Assembly: GCA_964593455.1 (NCBI GenBank)
Contig: CAZQHK010000021.1
Span: 19,640 to 83,639 of the forward strand
Reading direction: 5' to 3'
DNA length: 64,000 nt
Origin: CAZQHK01 sp964593455
GTDB taxonomy: Bacteria > Muiribacteriota > CAYSPT01
In this document: in pieces, positions 45,642-54,625 of the stretch
Layout: each line of letters opens with the position of its first letter
How positions within the stretch are numbered: the stretch's first letter is position 1
Notes under the pieces: model-generated
Seen by the model: the letters and a program-made list of their open reading frames with translations, nothing else
The model's database searches: none
What the model was told of the DNA's origin: nothing
Program-made: the position numbers and the translations under genes

Positions 45642-48104
45642 TTAAAAAACTATCTGCAGACCGGTGTGGTAGGTAAAAATCTCGTCTCGCGAGTCTTTCC
45701 GCTCGAAAGAATAGCTCCCATCGAAATACCAGGTCAGGTCAGGTTTGAAATAGTAGTGGAGCAGAAGGCCGGAGGTGTGCATTTTAACCTTCGAGTCAAC
45801 CAACGATTGAAAGGATACGCGGTAATCGGCCAGGAAAAAGAGTCGGTCGGTTACTTTGTCCCGCACGCCCAGAAAGACGGTACGTTCCTGTTCCTCAGGA
45901 CGGGTGGTTGCTTTATATTCATACTGGAGCTGGACCGCTTCGTTCGCGGGCAGGCGGTACCGCGCCCGCAGCCGGTAGACGCTCCTGGAATCAAACCCCG
46001 TTGAAAAGTACGATTTATCCATTGCCGCCAGAGCTGAGAGGCCCGGGGAAATATCAAAATCGTACGCCAGGGTGTAGGTGTCAATTGAGGCGACGTCGGA
46101 GAGTCCCGCCGGTCCTCTCCTCGCGTCGAAGAAGAGGTCTCTTTCATAAGCCACGCTGACCAGCTGTTTCGAGTAGTCTTTTTCAAGAATGACATAGCCT
46201 GTATGATCGGTTATTCTTCCCGGCAGGTTGTAACGGTAGTTTCCTTTGTTGATAAACCGGTTTGAATCCAGCCTGAAACGGGAGCGAAGCCCGTTCGGCC
46301 ACTGGCGCTTGACGCCGAGTGACATCGTATCAATTTCCACGTGGAGCTGCCGTTGCCCGGTCGGAACAAAGTCCTGCCTCCGGTCGGACTGGAGAGAACG
46401 AACGGACACGTTGGTTTTCGAAGACAAGCGGTGAGTGTAGATCAACGACTTGTTGGTCTCGAAAATTTCATTGGTATAAGCACGCCTGGATGTAATATAG
46501 TCATCCTGTTCATATATCCGGTACTGGGTATCCACGGCAGGTTCTTTCAAGGAATCAAGCCTGGCCAAGGCCCGTCGAACTTCAAGACTGTCAGGATTAA
46601 CATCCAGTGCCTGCCGGTAATAGGCTTCCGCCTCATCCCACTCGTCTTGACGCACGAGAATATTTCCTATGGCCAGTAATGCCTCCTGATCATCGGGCCG
46701 TTCGCTCAGTACCGCTTCGTAGTGCTGCCGCGCTTCACGGAGGGCATCATTGTACTGAGGAATACGTCCCAGATCGATATAGGCTTTTACGCCGCCCCGG
46801 TCGAGAGCCAGTTGTTTCTTGAGATCAGTCAAATCGTAGTCGAGTCGTTTGTGCCAGGTGTTCAACTGATAGAGCATGGCCTGGATGTCAGGCCGTAAGG
46901 GATCGATAACGGCAGCTTGCTTTATATACCGAAGCGCTGATCTGTTCATGTTCCGATAATTACACATGATCGCCATCTCCACCAGCGTCTCCACATCATC
47001 CGGATAAATTTCCAGGATTCGTTTCCCTATCTCCATTCCGGACTTATAATTCCCGAGAGCCCGGTAGGCGGAAGCAAGCCCCTGCAAAGCTTCAACGTTA
47101 TCCGGATAGTCCTGAACAATACGGCTGTACAAGTCTTTGGCTTCTGTAAACCGCCCTTCGAATAAAACTTCCCACGCCGCGTGTATCCGATCAATCATTT
47201 TTTCATCAGGAAGTAAATCAATTTCAGGAATTTCAACAAAAGCCGGTTCTTCGTCAAAGTACGTGATTTCCGTCTCTGGTACCGGTTCTAACTGCTCTTT
47301 CGGTTTTGCTATCTCGGGTTTGGTCACCGGCGGCTCGATCGGATGGGTGATACCGACAACAATTTCCCTCTTCAACGTTTCGCGCCAGATGTCGAGTGTC
47401 TGCCGGTACTGTTTCTCGTGTTCCGGAGCCATGTCCCGGAACTGCCGCAAAAGCTGCAACGCATACAACGAACGGTTGTTCTCCCGAAGCGTGCGGATCG
47501 TGTGCAGCATAAAATCGCCGATGTCCTCATCCCCTGGTTGAGTTTTGTCCACCGGTTTTTCCAGTATAGCCTGTTCAGGCAAGGAAACCCTTTTTACGGG
47601 TTGAAGAACTGTTTCCGGTTTGACAGAAACTGCCGTTTCCTCTTCCGTACCGGCTTTTCGAGCAAGCAAATATCTCCAGGCTATTATCTTTTGCCGGTAG
47701 ATGTCTTCGTTGCGAGGGCTGAGCCGTCTGAGTTTCCGTAGAAACATGAGGGCTTTCGAATACTGTCCCGCTTCGAACCATTTTTCGGCCTGCTTAAACA
47801 GTTCATCTGAATTTCCGGAAGTATCATCCAGTAGTTGATCATATTCGGCTACGGCGTTTTCCAGTTTTCCTTGCCGCGACAGAATCTGCGCCAGCCGGTA
47901 CCGGGCCGACCGGTCTTCCTGATGAACACGCAGCCACTCACGTAAAACATTTTCAACTTTTACCAGGCGGTTTTCCCGAACGTTGACAGCCGGCTCAGTT
48001 TGTTCGTCGGTAAACGCGGCGCCGCTGATAAAGAACATGGTCATAACCAGAGAAAGTAACAGAGAGGTACTTTTCATCCCCTGTTTTCTCCGCAAGGCAA
48101 TCAT
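45642..48104 (-). CDS. TPR repeat protein with C-terminal outer-membrane barrel (paralogue 3)
   Basis: 820 residues from the ATG at 48104; a later ATG at 48077 (MKSTSLLLSLVMTMFFISG) begins the signal peptide and may be the true start. Layout matches the genes at 6492 and 9819: signal peptide, N-terminal TPRs with the shared WxVENVLREWL-like opening and LRRLSPRNEDIYR block, a proline/acidic linker (~residues 165-290), more TPRs, and a barrel ending YHTGLQIVF. It lies 33 kb from the other two copies. Outer-membrane location inferred. Confidence 0.8.
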   Translation of the reverse strand: MIALRRKQGMKSTSLLLSLVMTMFFISGAAFTDEQTEPAVNVRENRLVKVENVLREWLRVHQEDRSARYRLAQILSRQGKLENAVAEYDQLLDDTSGNSDELFKQAEKWFEAGQYSKALMFLRKLRRLSPRNEDIYRQKIIAWRYLLARKAGTEEETAVSVKPETVLQPVKRVSLPEQAILEKPVDKTQPGDEDIGDFMLHTIRTLRENNRSLYALQLLRQFRDMAPEHEKQYRQTLDIWRETLKREIVVGITHPIEPPVTKPEIAKPKEQLEPVPETEITYFDEEPAFVEIPEIDLLPDEKMIDRIHAAWEVLFEGRFTEAKDLYSRIVQDYPDNVEALQGLASAYRALGNYKSGMEIGKRILEIYPDDVETLVEMAIMCNYRNMNRSALRYIKQAAVIDPLRPDIQAMLYQLNTWHKRLDYDLTDLKKQLALDRGGVKAYIDLGRIPQYNDALREARQHYEAVLSERPDDQEALLAIGNILVRQDEWDEAEAYYRQALDVNPDSLEVRRALARLDSLKEPAVDTQYRIYEQDDYITSRRAYTNEIFETNKSLIYTHRLSSKTNVSVRSLQSDRRQDFVPTGQRQLHVEIDTMSLGVKRQWPNGLRSRFRLDSNRFINKGNYRYNLPGRITDHTGYVILEKDYSKQLVSVAYERDLFFDARRGPAGLSDVASIDTYTLAYDFDISPGLSALAAMDKSYFSTGFDSRSVYRLRARYRLPANEAVQLQYEYKATTRPEEQERTVFLGVRDKVTDRLFFLADYRVSFQSLVDSKVKMHTSGLLLHYYFKPDLTWYFDGSYSFERKDSRDEIFTYHTGLQIVF

Positions 48105-48221
48105 CGAAAACCACCCATCTAAAGATAGAATGAAACAATTCAGTGAAATAAGTTTAAAAAAAGGATACCGTATTTGTCCGTTTTTTGCAAATATCGGGCA
48201 GGTGCTTCAGAGCTATAATCC

Positions 48222-48230
48222 TGATATAAT
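48222..48230 (+). promoter_or_regulatory. Extended -10 for the CHASE2 cyclase operon
   Basis: TGATATAAT, a TGn plus a perfect -10; a second TATAAT lies at 48214-48219. No good -35 is evident. Confidence 0.5.
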
Positions 48231-48241
48231 AAGGGGGAGTA

Positions 48242-48271
48242 ATGAATAAATTACGGTTGGAGAGACTATGA
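48242..48271 (+). other. Possible nine-codon leader ORF overlapping the cyclase start
   Basis: ATG at 48242 with GGGGGAG just upstream (spacing only 2-4 bases) encodes MNKLRLERL and stops at the TGA 48269-48271, overlapping the cyclase ATG as ATGA. Such overlaps allow translational coupling. May be chance. Confidence 0.25.
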
Positions 48272-50229
48272 AATTGTCTGCCAGGCTATCCGGAAAGATG
48301 GCTTTTATCTCTCTTATTGTGTGGATTCTTATCCTGGCGGCTCTACCGCAGGGTCATCTTATCCGAATCCTCACCAATATGGCCGTGGACGGGCTTTTCA
48401 ACTGGAGGGGGACCAGGGAAACAGATCCCAACATACTCATTGTCGGGTTCGATAAGAAGACGCACCGGGATATCCATAAATACATTACCGGTGAGGGCCA
48501 GCACAAAGTTTCACCGTTCTTTTGGAACCCCCAGATAGGAACAGTGATTGAAGGACTGGCCGAAAACGGCGCGAACGTTATTGCTCTCGATCTGATTCAA
48601 ACATCAAACATGGATTACGCGCTCAGGTTTTTTTTACAGACCTTCTTACAGGATAAGGATATTACCATTCCTACCAGCGTGATCCGTGAATTCGGGCTTG
48701 AAACCTATTTACTGCAGGGTATTAAAAACGCCAAGGAAAAGGGAGCAAAACTAATATTGACCTTTGAAATTATGGATAGTGGGAAAGATCCATATTTGAT
48801 GCCCTCGAAACGAATCATGTATTTTGCCGGGGGAACATCCGCACTGGGATTCGCCAATATCCCCCTGGATACGGACGCCGTCGTAAGAAGGTATATCCTT
48901 TATACCCTGACCGATGAAGATACCGTGTTCCCTAGTTTGGCCCTTCAGATAGCTTCGAACCATACCGGAAAACCTTACTCCCCGGATAGAGACAGTATCG
49001 TATTGGGAGATAACCGGTTTGACCGCAATTCGTTTATCAACTTTTATGGGGGGCGCGGCGCGATCAGGACATTTTCCTTCATCGATGTGTTGAAAGCCGT
49101 AGACCGGGGCGATTCGAAATTTATGTCGCAGTTTGATGGAGCCACTGTTTTGCTTGGTTCCACCTCCACGGACGATGTGATGGCGACCCCCTTTTCACGT
49201 GATGATAACGCCGATTTGAGCCTGGTCCCTGGAATAGAGGTCCAGGCCTCAATGGTCCAGAACCTGGTCACGGGAACAGTCCTCAAAGCAACTTCCGCCA
49301 AGACCGGCAACCTTGTCTATTATCTTGTTCTGGCAATTGGTTTCTTGCTTTTTCTGTTCTGTCCCATTTCGTTATCATCCTTCCTGCTGGTCCTGCTTAC
49401 GGTGGCCTGGACTGGAGTTACACTCTATGCGTTCAAACGGTATAACTGCCTGCTGCCAATGATAGAACCGGTGCTAGCCGCAGGGGGCGCTTTCAGTGGT
49501 ATCACCCTCTATAAACTGTTTGTGTCGGAGAGAAAACGGCGATTCATACGGCACCTGTTCGGTCAATACATTAACGAGCAGATCCTGAGTGAACTCATGT
49601 CAAATCCTCAGTACATCAACCTGGAAGGAGAACTGCGTGAAGTCACCATTCTGTTCGCCGACCTGCGTGATTTCACCATTTTTTCGGAGAAAAACAAACC
49701 CGAGATAGTAGTCTCCATCCTCAATAGATATTTCGAAGAAATGACTGAAGCCATCATGGGTAACAACGGTATCGTGGATAAATTTATCGGTGACGGAATC
49801 ATGGCTTTTTTCGGCGCACCGCTAGGCTCGGAATCGCACGCGCTGGAGGCGGTAGGAGCAGCAATCGATATGAAAAAGAGGCTCAAAAAACTAAATGGCG
49901 ATCTTGAAAACCGCGGGATTACTCTTCGGTTTGGCATTGGGATCCATTCCGGCTTAGCCATTGTCGGGAATGTCGGGTCACAACGAAAACTCGAGTACAC
50001 CGTCATCGGTGATACGGTCAATACCGCCTCCCGTATCGAATCGGCAAACAAATCCCTGAGAACGGAAATTCTTTTTAGCATTGATACGTATGAAAAGGTA
50101 CAATCAACGATAGAAGCCATCCCTCTGGGGGACATCTTACTGAAGGGCAAAAAACAAAAAGTACCGCTCTACCGTTTGAAGGATAATGCGGAGAGCAGCC
50201 CAGGGAGGTCTGATAATCATGCGTCATAA
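48268..50229 (+). CDS. CHASE2-containing adenylate/guanylate cyclase
   Basis: 653 residues, ATG with TTGGAGAG 6 bases upstream. N-terminal anchor, extracytoplasmic CHASE2 domain (~45-325; NILIVGFDKKTH, NVIALDLIQ), three membrane helices (~340-420), and a class III cyclase domain (~455-640) with both metal Asp blocks (LFADLRDFT, FIGDGIMAFFG) and NTASRIE. Makes cAMP or cGMP in the cytoplasm in response to a periplasmic signal. Shares its sensor type with the SpoIIE phosphatase at 26955. Its end overlaps the next gene by 11 bases. Confidence 0.9.
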   Translation: MKLSARLSGKMAFISLIVWILILAALPQGHLIRILTNMAVDGLFNWRGTRETDPNILIVGFDKKTHRDIHKYITGEGQHKVSPFFWNPQIGTVIEGLAENGANVIALDLIQTSNMDYALRFFLQTFLQDKDITIPTSVIREFGLETYLLQGIKNAKEKGAKLILTFEIMDSGKDPYLMPSKRIMYFAGGTSALGFANIPLDTDAVVRRYILYTLTDEDTVFPSLALQIASNHTGKPYSPDRDSIVLGDNRFDRNSFINFYGGRGAIRTFSFIDVLKAVDRGDSKFMSQFDGATVLLGSTSTDDVMATPFSRDDNADLSLVPGIEVQASMVQNLVTGTVLKATSAKTGNLVYYLVLAIGFLLFLFCPISLSSFLLVLLTVAWTGVTLYAFKRYNCLLPMIEPVLAAGGAFSGITLYKLFVSERKRRFIRHLFGQYINEQILSELMSNPQYINLEGELREVTILFADLRDFTIFSEKNKPEIVVSILNRYFEEMTEAIMGNNGIVDKFIGDGIMAFFGAPLGSESHALEAVGAAIDMKKRLKKLNGDLENRGITLRFGIGIHSGLAIVGNVGSQRKLEYTVIGDTVNTASRIESANKSLRTEILFSIDTYEKVQSTIEAIPLGDILLKGKKQKVPLYRLKDNAESSPGRSDNHAS

Positions 50230-51349
50230 TTCCTTGTTGAGAATCCCGTTTATCCTTATGACATTGGTAATCGTGTGTATCACCGACAGTGCGGCGGTCA
50301 TGAACGAACCGTTGGCCATGATCCTTGATTGTGGTGAAGATGGAGCCGCTCATATAGTGTATGAGGGTGTCGCCCGAAAGGCGGGAGTAGCTTCGGATCT
50401 GTATCAGGCCGAACACCTTTTCGTTACCAGGGGGAAGATTCTGGTGCTCTGGTTTGGTTCCGGTGAGAAAACAGAGATAACCAGCCGTTCGGAAGTCGAA
50501 ATCACCGCCGGCGGCATTAAACTGGTGACCGGGACCGGCCTGGCCAGTAAGGGGCAGGAAGATATCCTGTTAGCAAATGCCAACCTGAGCGGGTTCAACG
50601 AAGCTTTTGGCAATGTAGGAGCCCTCAGGGACACCGGAAACCGGAAACGCGCCATGCAGGACGAAAACAGCGTCATGCAAGAGGAAGGCAGGAGAAAGTC
50701 AGGGAAAGACAGATTATCGTCGGCACAACCGGCTAATTCCCAACGCCAACTAAAGCCTGCAACAATGAGCAGGCCCGAGAAATCGGACTTAGCTGCCGGA
50801 GGATTTGAAGAATCCGACAGTTTTAGCGGCACGGTTGATTCGTTTGAAATGCCCTCTCCGGGAGAACTGAAAAAGAAAGAGATAGCGAAACCCGGCGTCT
50901 GGACGTTTAACAGTTTCTACGATCAGGCGTTCCTCGTCCTGGCCTGTAGAAAAGTACCAACCGCCCGGTATTACATGTTTACCGTGACAGATGGCCAGAA
51001 TAAAGCTAAATATGTCAGGTCGCTGGCAGCGTATGTCGAGATATCAAAACAGGGCTGGAAACTCAAATCCGGGACCAGTTATACTTTGACACTGAAGGCC
51101 TTCGATACAAACAATAGGCTGGCCACAAAAAACACGATCAAATTTACCCTGCCACGACAGGAAAGTATCAAAAAGCTTGATAACTTTTTCCTCAAGCCGC
51201 CAATGATCCGCGGACTGATACTGGAGAAGACCAACATGCTTCGGGAAGCGCTCTACCTGTATAAAACCCTTCGCCACGTGAGTCCCGAATTGTCAGGAGG
51301 CCTGGCCGACCGCATCAGCCGGCTGGAGGACTCACTCAGCCAGAGGTAA
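50219..51349 (+). CDS. Exported FecR-like/helical-tail protein, partner of the CHASE2 cyclase
   Basis: 376 residues from the ATG at 50219, overlapping the cyclase stop, with GGGAGG upstream. Signal peptide (LRIPFILMTLVIVCITDSA), then a beta-rich region (~35-125) weakly like a FecR domain, a polar Ser/Lys/Glu-rich linker (~130-215), a beta domain, and a C-terminal TPR-like helical pair (NMLREALYLYKTLRHVSPEL). CHASE2 cyclases are often found next to secreted FecR proteins, which fits, but the FecR match is loose. Likely a periplasmic input or ligand-binding partner. Confidence 0.7.
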   Translation: MRHNSLLRIPFILMTLVIVCITDSAAVMNEPLAMILDCGEDGAAHIVYEGVARKAGVASDLYQAEHLFVTRGKILVLWFGSGEKTEITSRSEVEITAGGIKLVTGTGLASKGQEDILLANANLSGFNEAFGNVGALRDTGNRKRAMQDENSVMQEEGRRKSGKDRLSSAQPANSQRQLKPATMSRPEKSDLAAGGFEESDSFSGTVDSFEMPSPGELKKKEIAKPGVWTFNSFYDQAFLVLACRKVPTARYYMFTVTDGQNKAKYVRSLAAYVEISKQGWKLKSGTSYTLTLKAFDTNNRLATKNTIKFTLPRQESIKKLDNFFLKPPMIRGLILEKTNMLREALYLYKTLRHVSPELSGGLADRISRLEDSLSQR

Positions 51350-51353
51350 CCGC

Positions 51354-52958
51354 TTAGTCGGCCAGCCGGTATAAGATCCGGCCATCCTGTCTTATCGTAT
51401 CAACCAGCCTGGCTGTCCGCAGACGGCCGAAGGCTATCGCCAGACGGCGGGCGGGAAATTTTGATAGTTCATGGAGTTTGTTCAGGGTTTGCGGCCCGTA
51501 CCGGTCGAGGAGATACCTGATCTTTGAAGTATCCCACTCACCCAGGACACGGCAGGCGCTGGCAGCCAATTCACGCCCGTACTCACCGTCGATAACGCAG
51601 GGTTTGTACGAGTATTTTCCTCTTTTTAAGTACGGTCGTTCCCAAAGATAATCATATTCAGCCAGGAACCGTTTGACCACCTCCCGGCCGTAATCGGTCT
51701 TCTTGCCCATGATCATGACATCTTCAAAGTTTCTGAACTCGGCGGAAGCCGACCAGTTGAACGATCCAAAGATAACCTTTTCCCCATTAACGATCATCAT
51801 CTTGTGATGGAGGAGACGCGACCGGAAATGGTCCAGATCGATCGTTTTGGTATCTTTGTTATAACCGTAGGCGTTGGCCCTGAACCGGTAGCGGATCTCC
51901 ATGTTTTTAAGCCCAAGCTCACGTATTTTTTCTTCCAGATATGGAGGAATCAAGCCGAGCCGTTCTGCGGAGCCAACAAGCATGGAATGATCGAACAGAA
52001 GCCGAATTCGAGCTTTAGGATACCGCCTGGCGACTTCCAGTATTTTCTCGGCTATTCCCCGATGCGTGAAGCTGAACATGGCGATATCCAGCGACCCGTC
52101 GGGGCGAACATCATCGAGCAGTTCCAGGACCCGAAGATCGATACGCCGGTAGGAATATTCGAGAAGCGACCCGATATGCTCACCGTTGAAAATGATCTCG
52201 AAGGGTGGTTCCCCGGCCGGAGGAACGGATATTTCCGGGTCCACGCGCAGTGTCCGCTTCACGGCATAGAGGTTCCAAAGACGGGCGAATTGGTTGGCAA
52301 AAACCTGTGCCACAACCGGTTCGTTGCGTACAAAAAGCCGGTTTTCAGCGAACATCTGGTCGGAACTTTTCGACAGGTTGGACGATCCGACAAAAATATG
52401 ATAAGGCGGGCCGGACTTTTCAGGATAGAATACGCCAAACTTCTCGTGCATGGTGCCGTAAATTTCTTTTCCATCTTGAAGAGTGCGGGTGCGATGATGA
52501 TGGGTCATGGACTTCTTGGTGATGACCTTGATCTGGTAATCGAAAGGTTTACCCTCACGCGAAGCTTTCCGCTCTACTTCCCTGACTGTTTCGATAAAGC
52601 GGGCCACAATCTGTTCTGTCCAGGCGGCGCTATTATCGAGCAAAACCTTTACCTGCACCCCATCGTTGAAAGCCCGGGTGAGCAGCGCTTCACTGACAGG
52701 CTCAAAATCGAAATTGTACATGACAATCTTGATGGCACCGCCATTAGGAGTACGCTGAATCATGTCAAGCACGCCGTTATTCAGGGACGCAGTGACAACA
52801 TCACCGTTTTTAAGCGTTATTGTCCGTTGATTGTTATACGGAGAAAACCCTCCGTTCGGCGCAAGCAAAAGGGACACCTCCTGCGCGTACAAATGACCGG
52901 AAAGCAGCAGGAATAGGGCAACAAATAACCAGGACCAGAACGTTTTTCGGTAATTCAT
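51354..52958 (-). CDS. Exported phospholipase D superfamily protein
   Basis: 534 residues, ATG with GGGGAGG 8 bases upstream. Signal peptide (SWLFVALFLLLSGHLYAQE). Two HKD-type half-sites: MHEKFGVF followed by GSSNLS (~168-190), and LLHHKMMIVNG followed by GSFNWS (~385-405), so a complete active site. The C-terminal ~70 residues look like a winged-helix domain (IRYLLDRYGPQTLNKLHEL). Could be a nuclease or phospholipase acting outside the inner membrane. Converges on the FecR-like gene with 4 bases between stops. Confidence 0.85.
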   Translation of the reverse strand: MNYRKTFWSWLFVALFLLLSGHLYAQEVSLLLAPNGGFSPYNNQRTITLKNGDVVTASLNNGVLDMIQRTPNGGAIKIVMYNFDFEPVSEALLTRAFNDGVQVKVLLDNSAAWTEQIVARFIETVREVERKASREGKPFDYQIKVITKKSMTHHHRTRTLQDGKEIYGTMHEKFGVFYPEKSGPPYHIFVGSSNLSKSSDQMFAENRLFVRNEPVVAQVFANQFARLWNLYAVKRTLRVDPEISVPPAGEPPFEIIFNGEHIGSLLEYSYRRIDLRVLELLDDVRPDGSLDIAMFSFTHRGIAEKILEVARRYPKARIRLLFDHSMLVGSAERLGLIPPYLEEKIRELGLKNMEIRYRFRANAYGYNKDTKTIDLDHFRSRLLHHKMMIVNGEKVIFGSFNWSASAEFRNFEDVMIMGKKTDYGREVVKRFLAEYDYLWERPYLKRGKYSYKPCVIDGEYGRELAASACRVLGEWDTSKIRYLLDRYGPQTLNKLHELSKFPARRLAIAFGRLRTARLVDTIRQDGRILYRLAD

Positions 52959-52996
52959 TACAGTACCTCCCCAAAATTTTGTTACATCACCAATAC

Positions 52997-53025
52997 ATTG
53001 TATCTTTTTAGCTCTAACATTTCAC
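52997..53025 (-). promoter_or_regulatory. Promoter for the phospholipase D gene
   Basis: Minus strand: GTGAAA (53020-53025), 17 bases, TACAAT (52997-53002). Leader ~32 bases. Confidence 0.5.
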
Positions 53026-53090
53026 CAACTTTCACAGAAGGGATTAATCGAGTGCGAAAAGACTTTTTACGTATTACCTGCCGGCCGCAC

Positions 53091-53119
53091 TTGCAGATGA
53101 AAAAAATATATGATAATGT
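53091..53119 (+). promoter_or_regulatory. Promoter for the small HELVH protein
   Basis: TTGCAG (53091-53096), 17-base spacer ending TGA, TAATGT (53114-53119). Confidence 0.45.
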
Positions 53120-53190
53120 ATGATATATAGTGAAGTAAACGCCATGCAATACACATAACTTAAATGCCTTCAGGGGGGGGGACTGAAACT

Positions 53191-53691
53191 ATGATTGTCG
53201 ATCCTCTTTCGCAATATCAAAACATGCTGCCCCTGGCCTGCCAGTGGGTGGAAGAACAGGAAGCCTTGATATTGCGAAAGGGACACTCATTGTCTCCTGA
53301 CCTGCTTCCCTACGCAGAGCGGATCGGAATTGATCATCTCGACCGGGTCAGAGTGCTTCCTATTGCTTCAATCCCTCTACCTCAGAACCCCGTCCTGATG
53401 AAAACCTGCCGCCAGATACAGCTTATTACCCCGCAGACCGCCGGTTTGGCCATGCGCTACGGCATCTATGTCCGGCTTGACTGCACCACCAATGTGAACG
53501 TTCTCATTCATGAACTGGTTCACGTGGCCCAGTATGAAAAGCTCGGCGGGATCTTCCAGTTCTTACAGCGATATCTCTTTGAAATTGTCGCTGTCGGTTA
53601 TCCCAACGGTCCGCTGGAGCAAGAAGCGGCCAAGTTGACCCGGGAAATCTGCGAGAGCGAGCGTGTCCTGGGTCATCAATCCCGGGATTGA
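53191..53691 (+). CDS. Small putative zinc peptidase (HELVH)
   Basis: 166 residues from the ATG at 53191, which follows a long G tract; an ATG at 53164 is possible. Contains LIHELVHVAQYE, an HExxH zinc motif like that of DUF4157-type and other minimal metallopeptidases, with an acidic residue further on. No signal peptide. The next gene, 52 bases downstream, also encodes an HExxH protein. Substrate unknown. Confidence 0.7.
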   Translation: MIVDPLSQYQNMLPLACQWVEEQEALILRKGHSLSPDLLPYAERIGIDHLDRVRVLPIASIPLPQNPVLMKTCRQIQLITPQTAGLAMRYGIYVRLDCTTNVNVLIHELVHVAQYEKLGGIFQFLQRYLFEIVAVGYPNGPLEQEAAKLTREICESERVLGHQSRD

Positions 53692-53742
53692 TGTGCCTCA
53701 AGACGGTAGAATTCCCTGGAAACACGAGGCTGCTCATTACTG

Positions 53743-54281
53743 ATGAGACGAACAAAAACCATCACCCTTAACAATACAGGTGATATCTTGCTGGAGAAAA
53801 GCCACCGCGCCAAACATCTGATCATAACGGTAAAACCGTTCAGAGGTGTCCGGGTGGCGGTGCCCCGGGGTGTATCTTTCAAAGAGGCGGAAGACCTGGC
53901 CAGGAAAAACAAAAACTGGATCATCACGAGGCAGCGTGAGACCGGCCTCCTGGAACAGAGAATAAGGGCGGCGCGTTTAGGCGCCTGCCCGGTGGACAAA
54001 ATTGCAGCCGGAGCAACTATCACACAACGACTGAAGCACCTTGCTCTAACACACGGTTTCTCGTATAACAAAGTCACTATCAGATGCCAGAAAACCCGAT
54101 GGGGAAGTTGTTCCATTAAAAATAACTTGAGTCTCAACGCGAAACTCATACGATTACCGGAATACCTGATGGACTACGTTCTCATTCACGAGTTGGTGCA
54201 CACCAACCATAAGCACCATGGAAAACGTTTCTGGAAACAGATGGACGAACTCCTGGGTGATGCCAGGGCGCTTCGACGAGA
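53743..54281 (+). CDS. YgjP/SprT-like DUF45 metallohydrolase, 3'-truncated by gap
   Basis: About 179 residues are visible before the N gap. KTRWGSCS and the zinc motif LIHELVHTNHKHHGKRFW are those of the DUF45/YgjP-like metal-dependent hydrolases (HExxH plus a downstream His). The family length is ~230, so only the last ~40-50 residues are hidden. The ribosome site is weak (GAGG 14 bases from the ATG). The EamA end after the gap is a different gene. Confidence 0.8.
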
Positions 54282-54381
54282 NNNNNNNNNNNNNNNNNNN
54301 NNNNNNNNNNNNNNNNNNNNNNNNNNNNNNNNNNNNNNNNNNNNNNNNNNNNNNNNNNNNNNNNNNNNNNNNNNNNNNNNN
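54282..54381. other. Assembly gap of 100 N
   Basis: 100 N of unknown real length. It hides the end of the DUF45 gene and most of a transporter gene, so at least ~800 bases are probably missing if the transporter is full length. Confidence 0.99.
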
Positions 54382-54527
54382 CCCTCATTCAGGGAGTTTT
54401 CGCCACGTCATTTCTCATCCCCATAGTCCTATCGGTGCTGGTATTGAACGAACGGTTCGACCGCCGAAAGGCGGCTATTGTTTCCCTGGCACTGCTCTCA
54501 CTCCTCCTGATCAAACTCGGGACCTGA
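54382..54527 (+). CDS. C-terminal fragment of EamA/DMT family transporter
   Basis: From base 54384 the frame reads 47 residues to a TGA at 54525-54527: LIQGVFATSFLIPIVLSVLV, then LNERFDRRKAAIVSLALLS and a hydrophobic end. The pattern of one helix, a short loop with NERF(D) and a final helix is the end of drug/metabolite (EamA) transporters. The 5' part is lost in the gap. A partial gene, not a real short protein. Confidence 0.6.
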
Positions 54528-54560
54528 ATCTGTTATTGGAATTGCCAGGATAAAGCGCTG

Positions 54561-54589
54561 TTGCAAGGCTTGATTAGTGCTGATACAAT
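54561..54589 (+). promoter_or_regulatory. Promoter for the three-gene phosphorelay
   Basis: TTGCAA (54561-54566), 17-base spacer ending TGA, TACAAT (54584-54589). Leader ~30 bases to the GTG at 54626. Confidence 0.6.
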
Positions 54590-54625
54590 GTGTTTATCGA
54601 TGTTTGAGCAGCTTCAACTTACGAG

